Positions 42,786 to 51,629 of a stretch of DNA of 64,000 nucleotides are shown here, piece after piece. The notes below the pieces were generated by a model. The model had not been told where the DNA came from, ran no database searches, and saw nothing but the letters and a program-made list of their open reading frames with translations. The translations under genes and the position numbers were made by a program. The stretch comes from Rhodopseudomonas pentothenatexigens (GTDB lineage: Bacteria > Pseudomonadota > Alphaproteobacteria > Rhizobiales > Xanthobacteraceae), in NCBI RefSeq assembly GCF_900218015.1, contig NZ_UFQQ01000008.1, positions 62,001-126,000 of the forward strand, written 5' to 3'. Each line of letters opens with the position of its first letter. Position 1 is the stretch's first letter.

Positions 42786-44009
42786 ATGCACCACTCGTGG
42801 ATTGCTCGCTGCGTTCGCCTCCTCTGCGTCCCGCTCGGTGCGCTCGCGCTCGGATACGCCGGACAAGCCAGCCCCGCCTCGGCGGACGACGTCATCAAGA
42901 TCGGCGCGCCGCTGCCGATCACCGGACCGCTGGCGCCGGAAGCCATCAAGCAGCAGCAGGGCTACAATCTGTGGGCCGAACAGGCCAACAAGGCCGGCGG
43001 CATCTCGGTCGGCGGCAAGAAGTATAAAGTCGAGATCGTCTACACCGACTATCAGTCGAACACGCCGCGCGCCGTGCAGGCGAGCGAGCAGCTGATCACG
43101 CAGAACAACGTCAACTTCCTGTTCGGACCGTTCGGCTCCGGCGCCGCCAAGGCAGCCTCCACCGTCTCCGAGAAGTACAAGGTGCCGACCCTGGCGGCGA
43201 CCGCGTCGTCGGTCCAGGTCTACGACCAGGGCTACAAGTATCTGTTCGGCACCTTCACGCCGAACGACACGCTGACGACGCCGCTGACCGAGATGATCAA
43301 GGCCAAGGTGCCGGAGGTGAAGAAGATCGCGATCCTCGCCCGCAACGATTTGTTCCCGCTGGCTATCGCGCAGGAGATGGAGAAGTCCGCCAAGGCCGCC
43401 GGCTTCGAAGTGGCGTATTTCGAGAAATACGCGATCGGCACGCTCGACCATTCGGCGACGCTGTCGTCGATCAAGGCGCTGGCGCCGCAGTGGATCTTCG
43501 TCACCGGCTACACCAACGACCTGCTCTTGGTGCGCAAGCAGATGGCCGACCAGCAGATCAAGGCGCCGGTGGTGTCGATGATCGCCGGCCCGGCCTATCA
43601 GGAGTTCATCGACGCGCTCGGCAAGGGCGCCGAGAACGTCTCGTCCGCCGCCTGGTGGCACCCGGCCTCGCAATACGACGGCAAGGACATTTTCGGATCG
43701 ACCGCGAACTTCGTGAAGCTGTTCAAGGAGAAGTACAACAGCGAGCCGGACTACGCGCACGCCTCGGCGGCGCTGTGCGGCGCGCTGTTCCAGATCGCCA
43801 TCGAGAAGGCCGGCTCGACCGACCGTGACAAGGTCCGCGACGAACTCGCCAAACTGGACGTCGTCACCTTCTTCGGCCCGGTGAAGTTCGGCGCCAACGG
43901 CCAGATCAACTCGCTCGATCCGCCGGTCTTCCAGATCCAGGGCGGCAAGCCGGTGGTGCTGTTCCCGCAGGCGATCAAGCAGGGCGACCTCAAGATCGGC
44001 GTCGAGTAG
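42786..44009 (+). CDS. ABC transporter substrate-binding protein, branched-chain amino acid type
   Basis: A 407-residue periplasmic binding protein of the LivJ-like (peripla_BP_6) class. A signal peptide (LLCVPLGALALGYAGQASPA) precedes the mature start DDVIKIGAPLPITGPLAPEA. Typical core segments are FLFGPFGSGAAKAASTVSEKY, VPTLAATASS and NDLFPLAIAQEMEKSA. Members of this class bind amino acids, amides, urea or aromatic acids; the neighbouring enzymes suggest a nitrogen-containing compound. AAGGAG lies 10 bases upstream of the ATG. It heads the operon of transporter and enzymes. Confidence 0.93.
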   Translation: MHHSWIARCVRLLCVPLGALALGYAGQASPASADDVIKIGAPLPITGPLAPEAIKQQQGYNLWAEQANKAGGISVGGKKYKVEIVYTDYQSNTPRAVQASEQLITQNNVNFLFGPFGSGAAKAASTVSEKYKVPTLAATASSVQVYDQGYKYLFGTFTPNDTLTTPLTEMIKAKVPEVKKIAILARNDLFPLAIAQEMEKSAKAAGFEVAYFEKYAIGTLDHSATLSSIKALAPQWIFVTGYTNDLLLVRKQMADQQIKAPVVSMIAGPAYQEFIDALGKGAENVSSAAWWHPASQYDGKDIFGSTANFVKLFKEKYNSEPDYAHASAALCGALFQIAIEKAGSTDRDKVRDELAKLDVVTFFGPVKFGANGQINSLDPPVFQIQGGKPVVLFPQAIKQGDLKIGVE

Positions 44010-44040
44010 GCGTCGCTGGGTCCGCTCACGGCCTCTCCCC

Positions 44041-44120
44041 GTCATTGCGAGGAGCGCAGCGACGAAGCAATCCATGCCACGCATGGGCCCCCTGGATTGC
44101 TTCGCTACGCTCGCAATGAC
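44041..44120. repeat. Palindromic intergenic element, GTCATTGCGAGG family
   Basis: GTCATTGCGAGGAGCG at the left, CGCTCGCAATGAC at the right, with GAAGCAATCCA / TGGATTGCTTC inside. It separates the binding-protein gene from the permease genes of the same operon, where it may stabilise the upstream message or reduce downstream expression. Confidence 0.8.
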
Positions 44121-44196
44121 GGGGCAAAAGCTTCGTTCGACAAGCTGAAGCTGCGCCTCGACGTTCGTCGTCTCTTACCCAAGTGAAATCGCGCTC

Positions 44197-45063
44197 ATGC
44201 AAGCCCTCCAGATCCTGATCAACGCGCTGGTGCTGGGCAGCCTGTATGCCTGCATCGCGATCGGATTTTCGCTGGTGTGGGGCGTGCTCAACGTCATCAA
44301 CCTGATCCACGGCTCGTTCATCGTGCTCGGCGGCTATCTGGCGTTCATGCTGTACCAGTCGCTGCATCTGTCGCCGTGGTACGCGATCTTCATCGCGGCG
44401 CCGCTGTTCTTCGCGTTCGGCTACGTCATCCAGCGGCTGATCCTCAACCGGGTGATTACCGCGCCGGTGCTGGTGACCCTGACGCTGACCTTCGGGCTCG
44501 ACCTGATCCTGAACAACGCGATGATCTATTTCTTCACCGCCGACTATCGCAAGCTGATCCTGAGCCCGCCGCTCGGCTCGCTGGCGTTCGGCGGCGTGGT
44601 GGTTCCGGTGGACCGCCTGATCGCCACAGCGACCGCGCTGGCGCTCACTGGCCTGCTCTATCTGCTGCTGCGCCGCTCCAAGGTCGGCCGCGCCATCGTG
44701 GCGGTGCGGCTCGATCGTGATGCTGCGGTGCTGATGGGCGTGCACGTGCCGTCGATCTACGCGGTCGCGTTCGGGCTCGGCGCCGCGCTGGCCGGCTGCG
44801 CCGGCGTGCTGATGGCGCTGATCTTCCCGATCTCGCCGCTGACCTCGTCCACCTTCCTCGGCAAGGCCTTCGTGGTCTGCGTGCTCGGCGGCCTCGGCAG
44901 CGTCTCGGGCGCGCTGGCGGGCGGGCTGCTGCTGGCGCTGGTCGAGAGCGTCGGCGCCACCTATTTGGGCCCGGCGCACGCCACCACGCTGTCGTTCCTG
45001 CTGCTGATCATCTTCCTGGTGCTGCGCCCGCAGGGCCTGCTCGGCCGAAAGGGCTTCGAATGA
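44197..45063 (+). CDS. Branched-chain amino acid-type ABC permease, LivH-like
   Basis: A 288-residue inner-membrane permease with about eight membrane segments. LivH-type features are the start ALQILINALVLGSLYACIAIG, the VWGVLNVINLIHGSF segment and GGLGSVSGALAGGLLLALVES near the end. It forms the membrane channel with the LivM-like protein encoded next; the genes overlap by four bases (ATGA). Its specificity follows that of the binding protein. Confidence 0.93.
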   Translation: MQALQILINALVLGSLYACIAIGFSLVWGVLNVINLIHGSFIVLGGYLAFMLYQSLHLSPWYAIFIAAPLFFAFGYVIQRLILNRVITAPVLVTLTLTFGLDLILNNAMIYFFTADYRKLILSPPLGSLAFGGVVVPVDRLIATATALALTGLLYLLLRRSKVGRAIVAVRLDRDAAVLMGVHVPSIYAVAFGLGAALAGCAGVLMALIFPISPLTSSTFLGKAFVVCVLGGLGSVSGALAGGLLLALVESVGATYLGPAHATTLSFLLLIIFLVLRPQGLLGRKGFE

Positions 45064-45995
45064 CCCGCAGCCACGTCGCCCTCCTGATCCTGATCGCCTG
45101 CGTGGCGGCGCTGCCGCTGTTCGGCGGCGCCTATGCGCTGCGGCTCGGCACCATTGCCTGCATGTATGCGGTGATGGCGCTGTCGTGGAACATCGTCGGC
45201 GGCTTCGCCGGCTATCCGTCGTTCGCCACCGCGGCGTTCTTCGGCTTCGGGGCCTATTGCACCGGCGTGCTGATGGGCAAGGGCATGCCGATGAGCCTAG
45301 CGCTGATCGTGTCCGGCGTGCTGGCGCTGCTCGCCGCCGGCCTGCTCGGCGCCATCCTGCTGCGGCTGCGCGGGCATTATTTCGCGATCGCCAGCCTGTC
45401 GCTCGCCGAGGTGCTGCGCGAACTGGTCAACAACGCCACCGACCTCACCGGCGGCGGCATGGGGCTGAACATCCCGCTCGCTTCCGGCGCCGGCGTGATG
45501 GCGGAGGCGACCTATTACTTCTACACCATGTGGGGCGTGATGCTGCTGACCGCCCTGATGGTGATCGCGGTCGCCAATTCCAAGCTCGGCTTTGCGCTCA
45601 ACTGCATCCGGCAGAACGAGACCGCCTCCAGCATGGTCGGCCTCAACACCACGCTCGCCAAGGCCGCCGCGTTCGGCCTGTCGGCCTGCTTCGTCGCGGT
45701 AGCCGGCGGCATCTACGCCGCCTGGGTGCACTATATCGACCCGTCGGACGTGTTTGACATTCTCTACTCGGTGAAGCCGATCGTGATGGCGCTGATGGGC
45801 GGTCTCGGCTCGCCGCTCGGCGTCGCCTGCGGCGCGTTCCTGTATCTCGGCCTCGAGGAACTGGTGTGGCGCAACTACACCCACATCCACACCGGCGTGC
45901 TCGGCGTGCTGATCGTGCTGCTGCTGCTGTTCCTGCCGCACGGCCTGACCTCGCTGCGCGCCGATCGTCTGTGGCGGAGGGCCAAGCATGTCTGA
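45060..45995 (+). CDS. Branched-chain amino acid-type ABC permease, LivM-like
   Basis: A 311-residue permease with eight or nine membrane segments. GGFAGYPSFATAAFFGFGAY and the loop LRLRGHYFAIASLSLAEVLRELV are LivM hallmarks, as is the ATPase-contact region NETASSMVGLNTTLAKAAAF. The C-terminus FLPHGLTSLRADRLW leads directly into the ATPase gene, which overlaps by eight bases. Confidence 0.93.
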   Translation: MTRSHVALLILIACVAALPLFGGAYALRLGTIACMYAVMALSWNIVGGFAGYPSFATAAFFGFGAYCTGVLMGKGMPMSLALIVSGVLALLAAGLLGAILLRLRGHYFAIASLSLAEVLRELVNNATDLTGGGMGLNIPLASGAGVMAEATYYFYTMWGVMLLTALMVIAVANSKLGFALNCIRQNETASSMVGLNTTLAKAAAFGLSACFVAVAGGIYAAWVHYIDPSDVFDILYSVKPIVMALMGGLGSPLGVACGAFLYLGLEELVWRNYTHIHTGVLGVLIVLLLLFLPHGLTSLRADRLWRRAKHV

Positions 45996-46737
45996 GTTGC
46001 TCCGCCTCACCGGCGTGTCGCGCCGCTTCTCCGGCCTGCAGGCGCTGCGCGACGTCAATTTGTCGGTCGCGCGCGGCGAAGTGCTCGGCCTGATCGGGCC
46101 GAACGGCGCCGGCAAAACCACGCTGGTCAACACCATCTGCGGCGTCACCCCGGCCAACACCGGCAGCGTCGTGTTCGACGGCAAGGACATCACCCGGATC
46201 AAGACCTACCAGGCCGCCCGGCTCGGCCTGTCGCGCACCTTCCAGATCGTGCAGCCGTTCGCCGAGTTCTCCGCGCTCGACAACGTCGCCGCCGCGGCGC
46301 TGTTCTCGCAGCCCGGCGCCAGCCTGAAATCGGCCCGCGAGGCCGCGCGCGAGCATCTCGCCTTCGTCGGCCTCGAGGCGCAGGCCGAGCAGCCCGCCGC
46401 GACGCTGACGCTGGCGATGCGCAAGCGGCTCGAGCTCGCCAAGGCGCTGGCGATGGAGCCGAAGCTGCTGTTCCTCGACGAGGTCAATGCCGGCCTCAAC
46501 AGCGCCGAGGTCGAGCGCGCGACTAAACTGATCCACCAGCTCGCGGCCGGCGGCATCACCATCGTGATGATCGAGCATCTGATGAAGGTGGTGCTGAACG
46601 TCTGCACCCGCATCGTCGTGCTGCACAACGGCCACCCGATCGCCGACGGCCCGCCGCGCGAGGTGATCAGCAATCCGGCCGTGGTCGAGGCTTATCTCGG
46701 CCAGCAATACGCGCAACGGGCGGCCCGCCATGGCTGA
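45988..46737 (+). CDS. ABC transporter ATP-binding protein, LivG-like
   Basis: A 249-residue ATPase. Walker A is GPNGAGKTTLVN, and the LivG-specific segment LGLSRTFQIVQPF follows. The ABC signature is degenerate: where LSxGxxK is expected it reads LTLAMRKRLELAKAL, so the usual LSGG is missing. Walker B is LLFLDEVNAGLN, with Asn-Ala-Gly in place of the more usual Pro-x-x-Gly, and the switch His is in VMIEHLMKVV. Activity may depend on the second ATPase, which has an intact signature. It overlaps both neighbours by eight bases. Confidence 0.92.
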   Translation: MSELLRLTGVSRRFSGLQALRDVNLSVARGEVLGLIGPNGAGKTTLVNTICGVTPANTGSVVFDGKDITRIKTYQAARLGLSRTFQIVQPFAEFSALDNVAAAALFSQPGASLKSAREAAREHLAFVGLEAQAEQPAATLTLAMRKRLELAKALAMEPKLLFLDEVNAGLNSAEVERATKLIHQLAAGGITIVMIEHLMKVVLNVCTRIVVLHNGHPIADGPPREVISNPAVVEAYLGQQYAQRAARHG

Positions 46738-47461
46738 GAACCTCATCCTCGAAGCCAGGGGACTCGATGCCGGCTACGGCGAGATCCAGGTGCTGTGGGG
46801 CGTCGACCTCGCGGTGCGCCGCGGCGAGATCACCGCGCTGATCGGCTCCAACGGCGCCGGCAAGACCACGCTGATGCGGACGCTGTCCGGCCTCGTCGCA
46901 GTGCGCGGCGGCGTTTATCGCTCCGAGGGCCACGACCTCGCCGGCCGCAGCGCCGCCGAGATCCTGTCACACGGCATCGTCCACGTGCCGGAAGGAAGGC
47001 GGCTGTTCGGCGCGATGAGCGTCGAAGAGAATTTGCTGATGGGCGCGTATCTGCGCAGCGCGAGCCGCGCCGCGATCAGGCGCGACCTCGATCAGGTCTA
47101 CACCACGTTCCCGAAGTTGCGCGAGCGCCGCAATCAGCAGGCCGCGACGCTGTCCGGCGGCGAGCAGCAGATGTGCGCGATCGGCCGCGGCCTGATGAGC
47201 GCGCCCCTGCTGCTGATGATCGACGAACTCTCGCTCGGCCTGTCGCCGCTTTTGGTCGAGCAGCTGGTCGATGCGCTGCGCGCGCTCAACAAGGACGGCA
47301 CCTCGATCCTGCTGGTCGAGCAGGACGTCACCATCGCGCTCGATCTGTGCGACCGTGCCTTCGTGATGGATATGGGCCGCATCGTCCGCGAGGGCTCCGG
47401 CGAGGAGCTGCTCGCCGATCCGATCGTCCGCGACGCCTATCTGGGCGTGCTGCAGGAATGA
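46730..47461 (+). CDS. ABC transporter ATP-binding protein, LivF-like
   Basis: A 243-residue ATPase partner of the LivG-like protein. Walker A GSNGAGKTTLMRTLSG, the LivF segment GIVHVPEGRRLFGAMSVEENL, the signature LSGGEQQMCAIGRGLM, Walker B LLMIDELSLGLSPLL and the switch region LLVEQDVTIAL are all intact. The last gene of the transporter itself; two enzyme genes follow after 37 bases on the same strand. Confidence 0.94.
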   Translation: MAENLILEARGLDAGYGEIQVLWGVDLAVRRGEITALIGSNGAGKTTLMRTLSGLVAVRGGVYRSEGHDLAGRSAAEILSHGIVHVPEGRRLFGAMSVEENLLMGAYLRSASRAAIRRDLDQVYTTFPKLRERRNQQAATLSGGEQQMCAIGRGLMSAPLLLMIDELSLGLSPLLVEQLVDALRALNKDGTSILLVEQDVTIALDLCDRAFVMDMGRIVREGSGEELLADPIVRDAYLGVLQE

Positions 47462-47498
47462 CAATCCAAAGTTTCACTGCCTGATCGAAAGAGGAATC

Positions 47499-48248
47499 AT
47501 GATCGAGACCGTCGAAGCCCCGAACAGCGGCTATCGCTACATGCCGGGCGTTTTCCAGTATTCCTGCGGCATCGCCGCGCTGCCGGGCTTCGCGATCGAG
47601 CGCGTGCGCTTCGCCAATCCGGTGCCGCTCAAGCAGGGCTTTGCGAAGATCGCCGAGATCCTGAAAGAGGCCGGCCGGCCGCTGACCGCGTTCGGCGCCT
47701 GCGAATTGCGCTCGCCCGCGCCGTTCACCGAAGAGGGCTTCGTCGCTTTCAACGAGATCTACATCAAGACGCTGATGGACTGGGGAATCATGCAGGATCG
47801 CGTCAACCCGATCGCGCGCAGCAACGTGTGCCCGGCGATCGATCCGCCGGCGGAGCCGAGCTTCTACGCGTTCTCCTACACGGTGCCGGCCGACAATGCG
47901 CCGAAGTCCTTCGTCATCGCCGGCAGCGGCGAGGCGCCCGAGGGCAAGGGCAACTATCGCGACCACACCGTGGCGCTCGGCGACACCAGCGCGGCCGGCC
48001 TGCAGAAAAAGGCGCAGTTCGTGCTCGGCGAGATGGAGCGGCGGATGAGCGCGTTCGGCGGCACCTGGGCCGACATCACCGGCGCGCAGCTCTACACCGT
48101 GCACGACATCCACCCGTTCCTGGAGAGCGAGCTCGGCAGGCGCGGCGTGTTCCGCCACGGCCTGACCTGGCACTTCAACCGCCCGCCGGTCGAAGGCCTC
48201 GATTACGAGATGGACTGCCGCTGCGTGCATCGCGAGCGGGTGGTTTAG
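47499..48248 (+). CDS. CnbZ-like (2-aminomuconate-type deaminase) family protein, tentative
   Basis: A 249-residue protein whose start (NSGYRYMPGVFQYSCGIAA) and layout recall the family named after CnbZ, a 2-amino-5-chloromuconate deaminase of nitroaromatic breakdown. Other segments are RPLTAFGACELRSPAPFTEEGF, DRVNPIARSNVCPAIDPP and a C-terminal FRHGLTWHFNRPPVEGLDYE. The family assignment is from memory of sequence patterns, so treat it as tentative; the reaction is not proven by residues I can name. The ribosome site AAAGAGGA lies about 5 bases upstream. Its place after an ABC importer fits a hydrolytic step that releases ammonia from an imported compound. Confidence 0.6.
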   Translation: MIETVEAPNSGYRYMPGVFQYSCGIAALPGFAIERVRFANPVPLKQGFAKIAEILKEAGRPLTAFGACELRSPAPFTEEGFVAFNEIYIKTLMDWGIMQDRVNPIARSNVCPAIDPPAEPSFYAFSYTVPADNAPKSFVIAGSGEAPEGKGNYRDHTVALGDTSAAGLQKKAQFVLGEMERRMSAFGGTWADITGAQLYTVHDIHPFLESELGRRGVFRHGLTWHFNRPPVEGLDYEMDCRCVHRERVV

Positions 48249-48258
48249 GGAGAGCCGC

Positions 48259-49083
48259 GTGACCACTCAGCCTCGTCCGCGGCGGCGTGTCGCCATTGCC
48301 GGGCTCGGCGCGATCGGCAAGGCGATCGCGCGCGAACTCGACCGCGGCGGCGTCGACGGCATGGCGCTTGAGGCAGTCGCCTCCGCCGACCCGGCCAAAC
48401 ACCGCGGTTTCCTGCAGTCGCTGCAGACGCTGCCGCGGGTGCGGACGCTCGACCGGCTGTGGGAGGAGGCCGACCTGGTGATCGAGGCCGCACCGAGCCG
48501 GCTGCTACGTGAAATTGTCGAGCCATTCGTCAGCCGCGGCAAGAGCGCGATCGTGATGAGCGCCGCCGCGCTGCTCGACAACCCGGACCTGATCGACATC
48601 GCCAAGGCCAATGGCGGCCAGATCATCGTGCCGACCGGCGCGCTGATCGGCCTCGACGCCGTCACCGCTGCGGCGGTCGGTACCATCCACTCGGTGCGCA
48701 TGATCACCCGCAAGCCGGTCGACGGCTTCCGCGGCGCGCCGTTCGTTATCGACAACGGCATCGACCTCGACCGGGTCGACGCGCCGCTGAAGCTGTTCGA
48801 AGGCACAGCCCGTCAGGCCGGCAAAGGATTTCCGGCGAACCTGAACGTCGCGGTGGCGCTGTCGCTGGCCGGGATCGGTCCTGATCGCACGATGGTGGAA
48901 ATCTGGGCCGATCCAAGCGTCACCCGCAATACCCACCGGATCGAAGTAGACGCTGACTCGGCACGTTTCTCGATGACCATCGAGAACGTGCCCTCGGAAA
49001 ATCCAAAGACTGGAATGATCACCGCGCTATCGGCCATTGCATTGCTGCGCAAAATGGAAGCACCACTTCAAATTGGGACCTGA
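48259..49083 (+). CDS. Aspartate dehydrogenase-like NAD(P) oxidoreductase
   Basis: A 274-residue protein of the NadX/L-aspartate dehydrogenase type. The dinucleotide motif is VAIAGLGAIGKAIARELD; the catalytic-region patterns include VIEAAPSRLL, VMSAAALLDNPDL, IIVPTGALIGLDAVTAA and the C-terminal FPANLNVAVALSLAGIGPDRT. NadX makes iminoaspartate for NAD synthesis, but catabolic relatives act on other amino acids. It starts with GTG after a GGAGAG site, 10 bases beyond the CnbZ-like gene, and ends the operon. With the transporter it points to use of an amino or imino acid. Confidence 0.85.
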   Translation: MTTQPRPRRRVAIAGLGAIGKAIARELDRGGVDGMALEAVASADPAKHRGFLQSLQTLPRVRTLDRLWEEADLVIEAAPSRLLREIVEPFVSRGKSAIVMSAAALLDNPDLIDIAKANGGQIIVPTGALIGLDAVTAAAVGTIHSVRMITRKPVDGFRGAPFVIDNGIDLDRVDAPLKLFEGTARQAGKGFPANLNVAVALSLAGIGPDRTMVEIWADPSVTRNTHRIEVDADSARFSMTIENVPSENPKTGMITALSAIALLRKMEAPLQIGT

Positions 49084-49235
49084 GCAAGCAACTGGGTGAA
49101 CCGGCCATCGAACGGCTGCTCTACCCGATCAGCCGCCTCACCTTTCCCCCGCCAGCATTCATATTTGGTGCTCGATTATTGGGCCTGGTGTGAACGCCGG
49201 AGCGCCCGCCCAGACTCCATCAGGACAGCATTGCC

Positions 49236-49730
49236 CTAGTCGAACGTCATCTCGACGCATTTGGAGACGTCGTCGCCGAGGCCGGACGCGATGGTGACGC
49301 AGCCGCGCACCCTGCGTTGCTTGGTGTCGGCGGCCCACACCACGTAGCCGCCGGCGCCGAAGAACGCATTGGTGTTGGCCGGCTCGGTCTCGGCGCCGTC
49401 GAACTGATAATCGCCGTCGGCATCGAAGATCCGCGGGCGACGGAAACAGCCGCCGTCGGTCTGAACGTTGATCACTTCCTTGTTGTCGCGCGTCATCGCC
49501 AGGCTGACGACGCATCGATAGTGTTCGGAGGTCTTGGCGTTGAACAGATACGCATAGGAGCGGCAGGTCGCGGTGACGAGCTTGCCGGGGCTCAGCCCGC
49601 GGCTGCATGCGATGTGCCGGTTGTTGCTCAGCCGGTACTCGTCGGCCGCAGCCGGCACCGCGGCCGCAAGCGCCATTGTGGCGATCAGCCCTGCGCCGAT
49701 CCAGCGGCCCTGCCTCGCCCGTCCGTGCAT
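49236..49730 (-). CDS. Secreted hypothetical protein
   Basis: A 164-residue exported protein. The signal peptide (IGAGLIATMALAAAVPAAA) is cleaved near AADEY. The mature part has four or more cysteines (HIACSRGL, TATCRSYAY, HYRCVVSL, GGCFRRPR, GCVTIAS, SKCVEMTFD) that could form disulfides, and an acidic DADGDYQFDGAET stretch that could bind calcium. No family recognised. A GGGAGG site lies close upstream of ATG 49730. It is divergent from another small secreted protein. Confidence 0.75.
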   Translation of the reverse strand: MHGRARQGRWIGAGLIATMALAAAVPAAADEYRLSNNRHIACSRGLSPGKLVTATCRSYAYLFNAKTSEHYRCVVSLAMTRDNKEVINVQTDGGCFRRPRIFDADGDYQFDGAETEPANTNAFFGAGGYVVWAADTKQRRVRGCVTIASGLGDDVSKCVEMTFD

Positions 49731-49976
49731 CACTGTCCTCCCGCTGCGGTGTTGCGCCGTGCCCGGCGACTCGGCGCGAGCGGACCATAGCGACGCACTA
49801 GTTTGCATAAAATCACAAAGTCGTTCGACGCGGCGGTGACATGCCACCGACATCCGGATCAGGCAATCTTGACGCAGGAACAGCGTTCGTGATTTGTTCA
49901 AGTCGGCATGTCGTGTGGTACGGCGATGAATATCCCGGGATTCACGGCCGTCGCGCCTCGTGTCGGAGACCCCACG

Positions 49977-50279
49977 ATGTTCGCTTCTCGACTCACTTTG
50001 TTGATCACGGCCGCGACGTTCGCGGCGCTGACAGCGGCCGCCCGCGCCGACACCGGCGAGCCGTGGATGCTGTCGACCGACATCGGCTACGGCTATACCC
50101 GCGACGGCAAGACGATGACGTACCGGATGGGGACCAACAACGCCAAGGAGCTGTTCAAGGGCGCCAAGAAAGTGCCGCGCGAGACGCTGTTCTTCCTCGG
50201 GGCCAACGGCCAACTCTACATGCGTCCCGGCCCGTTCCTCGAAGGCGACGGTCACTTCAAGTTCGGCGCCGATCAGTAG
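49977..50279 (+). CDS. Small secreted hypothetical protein
   Basis: A 100-residue protein with a signal peptide (MFASRLTLLITAATFAALTA, cleavage near ARAD) and a mature part of about 75 residues: TDIGYGYTRDGKTMTYRMG, then KKVPRETLFFLGANGQLYM and HFKFGADQ. I do not recognise a family. It looks like a small beta-rich periplasmic protein. The ATG at 49977 is chosen because it begins the signal peptide; earlier in-frame codons would hide it. Confidence 0.7.
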   Translation: MFASRLTLLITAATFAALTAAARADTGEPWMLSTDIGYGYTRDGKTMTYRMGTNNAKELFKGAKKVPRETLFFLGANGQLYMRPGPFLEGDGHFKFGADQ

Positions 50280-50297
50280 CGCCGCACGCCGACCGCG

Positions 50298-51509
50298 TCA
50301 GCGCTGCGCGCTGGTCTCGAACGCGGCGAACAGTTCGCGCGCGCCCGGATTGTTGCTGTTGGCGTCCATCCGCGCATCGGTGACGGCGAGCAGCTTCGCC
50401 ACCGTATTGTGGCGGATCGCCACCGGATTGCGCTCGTAGCCGGAGCGCTGGAAAAAGTTCGCGGTCGGCACCACTTCGCGCATCGCCTGCGGCATCGTCA
50501 CCATGTCGAGTCCGGTGCTGTCGCCGGTGAGATTCATCATCTCCAGTTCGGCGGCGGTGAGCCGCTCGCGATAGCCCTTGCGCTGCGCGAACACCACCGA
50601 GGTCAAGAGTTTGTGCGTCTGCAGCAGCGGACCGACGTCGACGTCCAGCACCAGCGCATGCACGCCCCAGCCTTGCGGCGTGCGGCCGAGCTTTTCGTGC
50701 TCGCTCCAGGTGCCCGGGATCGAGCGCGCGAACGCCACCATCCGCTTCACCACTGCGATCTTGCGGTCGAGCGCATGACGCCGCGGGCCCGACAGCGTCG
50801 CGGCCTTGTCGTTCAGCGATTTGAGGATCTGGTTGCCCTGCTCGGCCAGCAACACCAAGGTGTTGGTGGTGAGCAGCTGATTGTAGCCGATCGCGGTCGA
50901 GATCGCGCGCGAACCTGGCCGCGTTTTGCTGAGCCCCGACTGCAGGTCGTGCTCGCCGTTACCGCCGGTCTCGAACGCATAGACCCGCACCGCCTGATCG
51001 CGGGTCAGCCCCGCCTCGCGCGCGGCACGCGCGTAGGCGCGCTTGAATTCGGCCTCGCTCGACGGACGCTGCGGCGTGAACTGATAGTACTGGGCGGCGG
51101 CGCGCACGAAGTCGGCGACCACGGGAAGCGACTTGCGCTCGCGCGGCGGTTCGGTCGACGGCTCCGGATCGATCGGCCGCTTCGGTCCGGTATAGACTGG
51201 CGGCTGCACCAGCACGTAGTCGTCCATCGTGATCTGCTCGCCGGTGCGGCGCTTGGCGTTGCGGATGCGGCGCCGCTCGGCGATGGCGTCCCAATAGGCG
51301 CCGGCGTCGCGCTCGAATTCGGCGCGGGCGGCCTGATACTGCTGCAGCCGGTAGCGATATTCGGCGATCGCCTGCGGCGAGGCGGCCTGAGCCATCGCGT
51401 TCGCCACCGACGACGGCAGCGGCGCCGCGGTCTGGGCGAGCGCGTGGGATCCGAAAGCGAGCAGCGCGACCGGCGCGAGCCGGGCGAGATGGATGATCGA
51501 ATGAGCCAT
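50298..51509 (-). CDS. Exported protein with a lysozyme-fold-like region, hypothetical
   Basis: A 403-residue protein with a signal peptide (LARLAPVALLAFGSHALAQ). Residues 30-150 are rich in Gln, Arg and Ala and probably helical (AEYRYRLQQYQAARAEFERDA), ending in a proline-rich linker (GPKRPIDPEPSTEPPRERK). The second half has YAFETGGNGEHDLQSG followed by AIGYNQLLTTNTL, which resembles the Glu and GxxQ patterns of lytic transglycosylases. A peptidoglycan-cleaving role is possible but not demonstrated. ATG 51509 has GCGAGG upstream. Confidence 0.7.
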   Translation of the reverse strand: MAHSIIHLARLAPVALLAFGSHALAQTAAPLPSSVANAMAQAASPQAIAEYRYRLQQYQAARAEFERDAGAYWDAIAERRRIRNAKRRTGEQITMDDYVLVQPPVYTGPKRPIDPEPSTEPPRERKSLPVVADFVRAAAQYYQFTPQRPSSEAEFKRAYARAAREAGLTRDQAVRVYAFETGGNGEHDLQSGLSKTRPGSRAISTAIGYNQLLTTNTLVLLAEQGNQILKSLNDKAATLSGPRRHALDRKIAVVKRMVAFARSIPGTWSEHEKLGRTPQGWGVHALVLDVDVGPLLQTHKLLTSVVFAQRKGYRERLTAAELEMMNLTGDSTGLDMVTMPQAMREVVPTANFFQRSGYERNPVAIRHNTVAKLLAVTDARMDANSNNPGARELFAAFETSAQR

Positions 51510-51629
51510 GCCGCATCCTCGCCCGATAGGGTGAATGAACCGTTTCCCCATTGTTTGCACCGCGCCAGCACAAGCTGTGAACCCGGCGATTATTTGTTCG
51601 CACGAGGCCTCTTCGAGAAGCCGCGCGGC

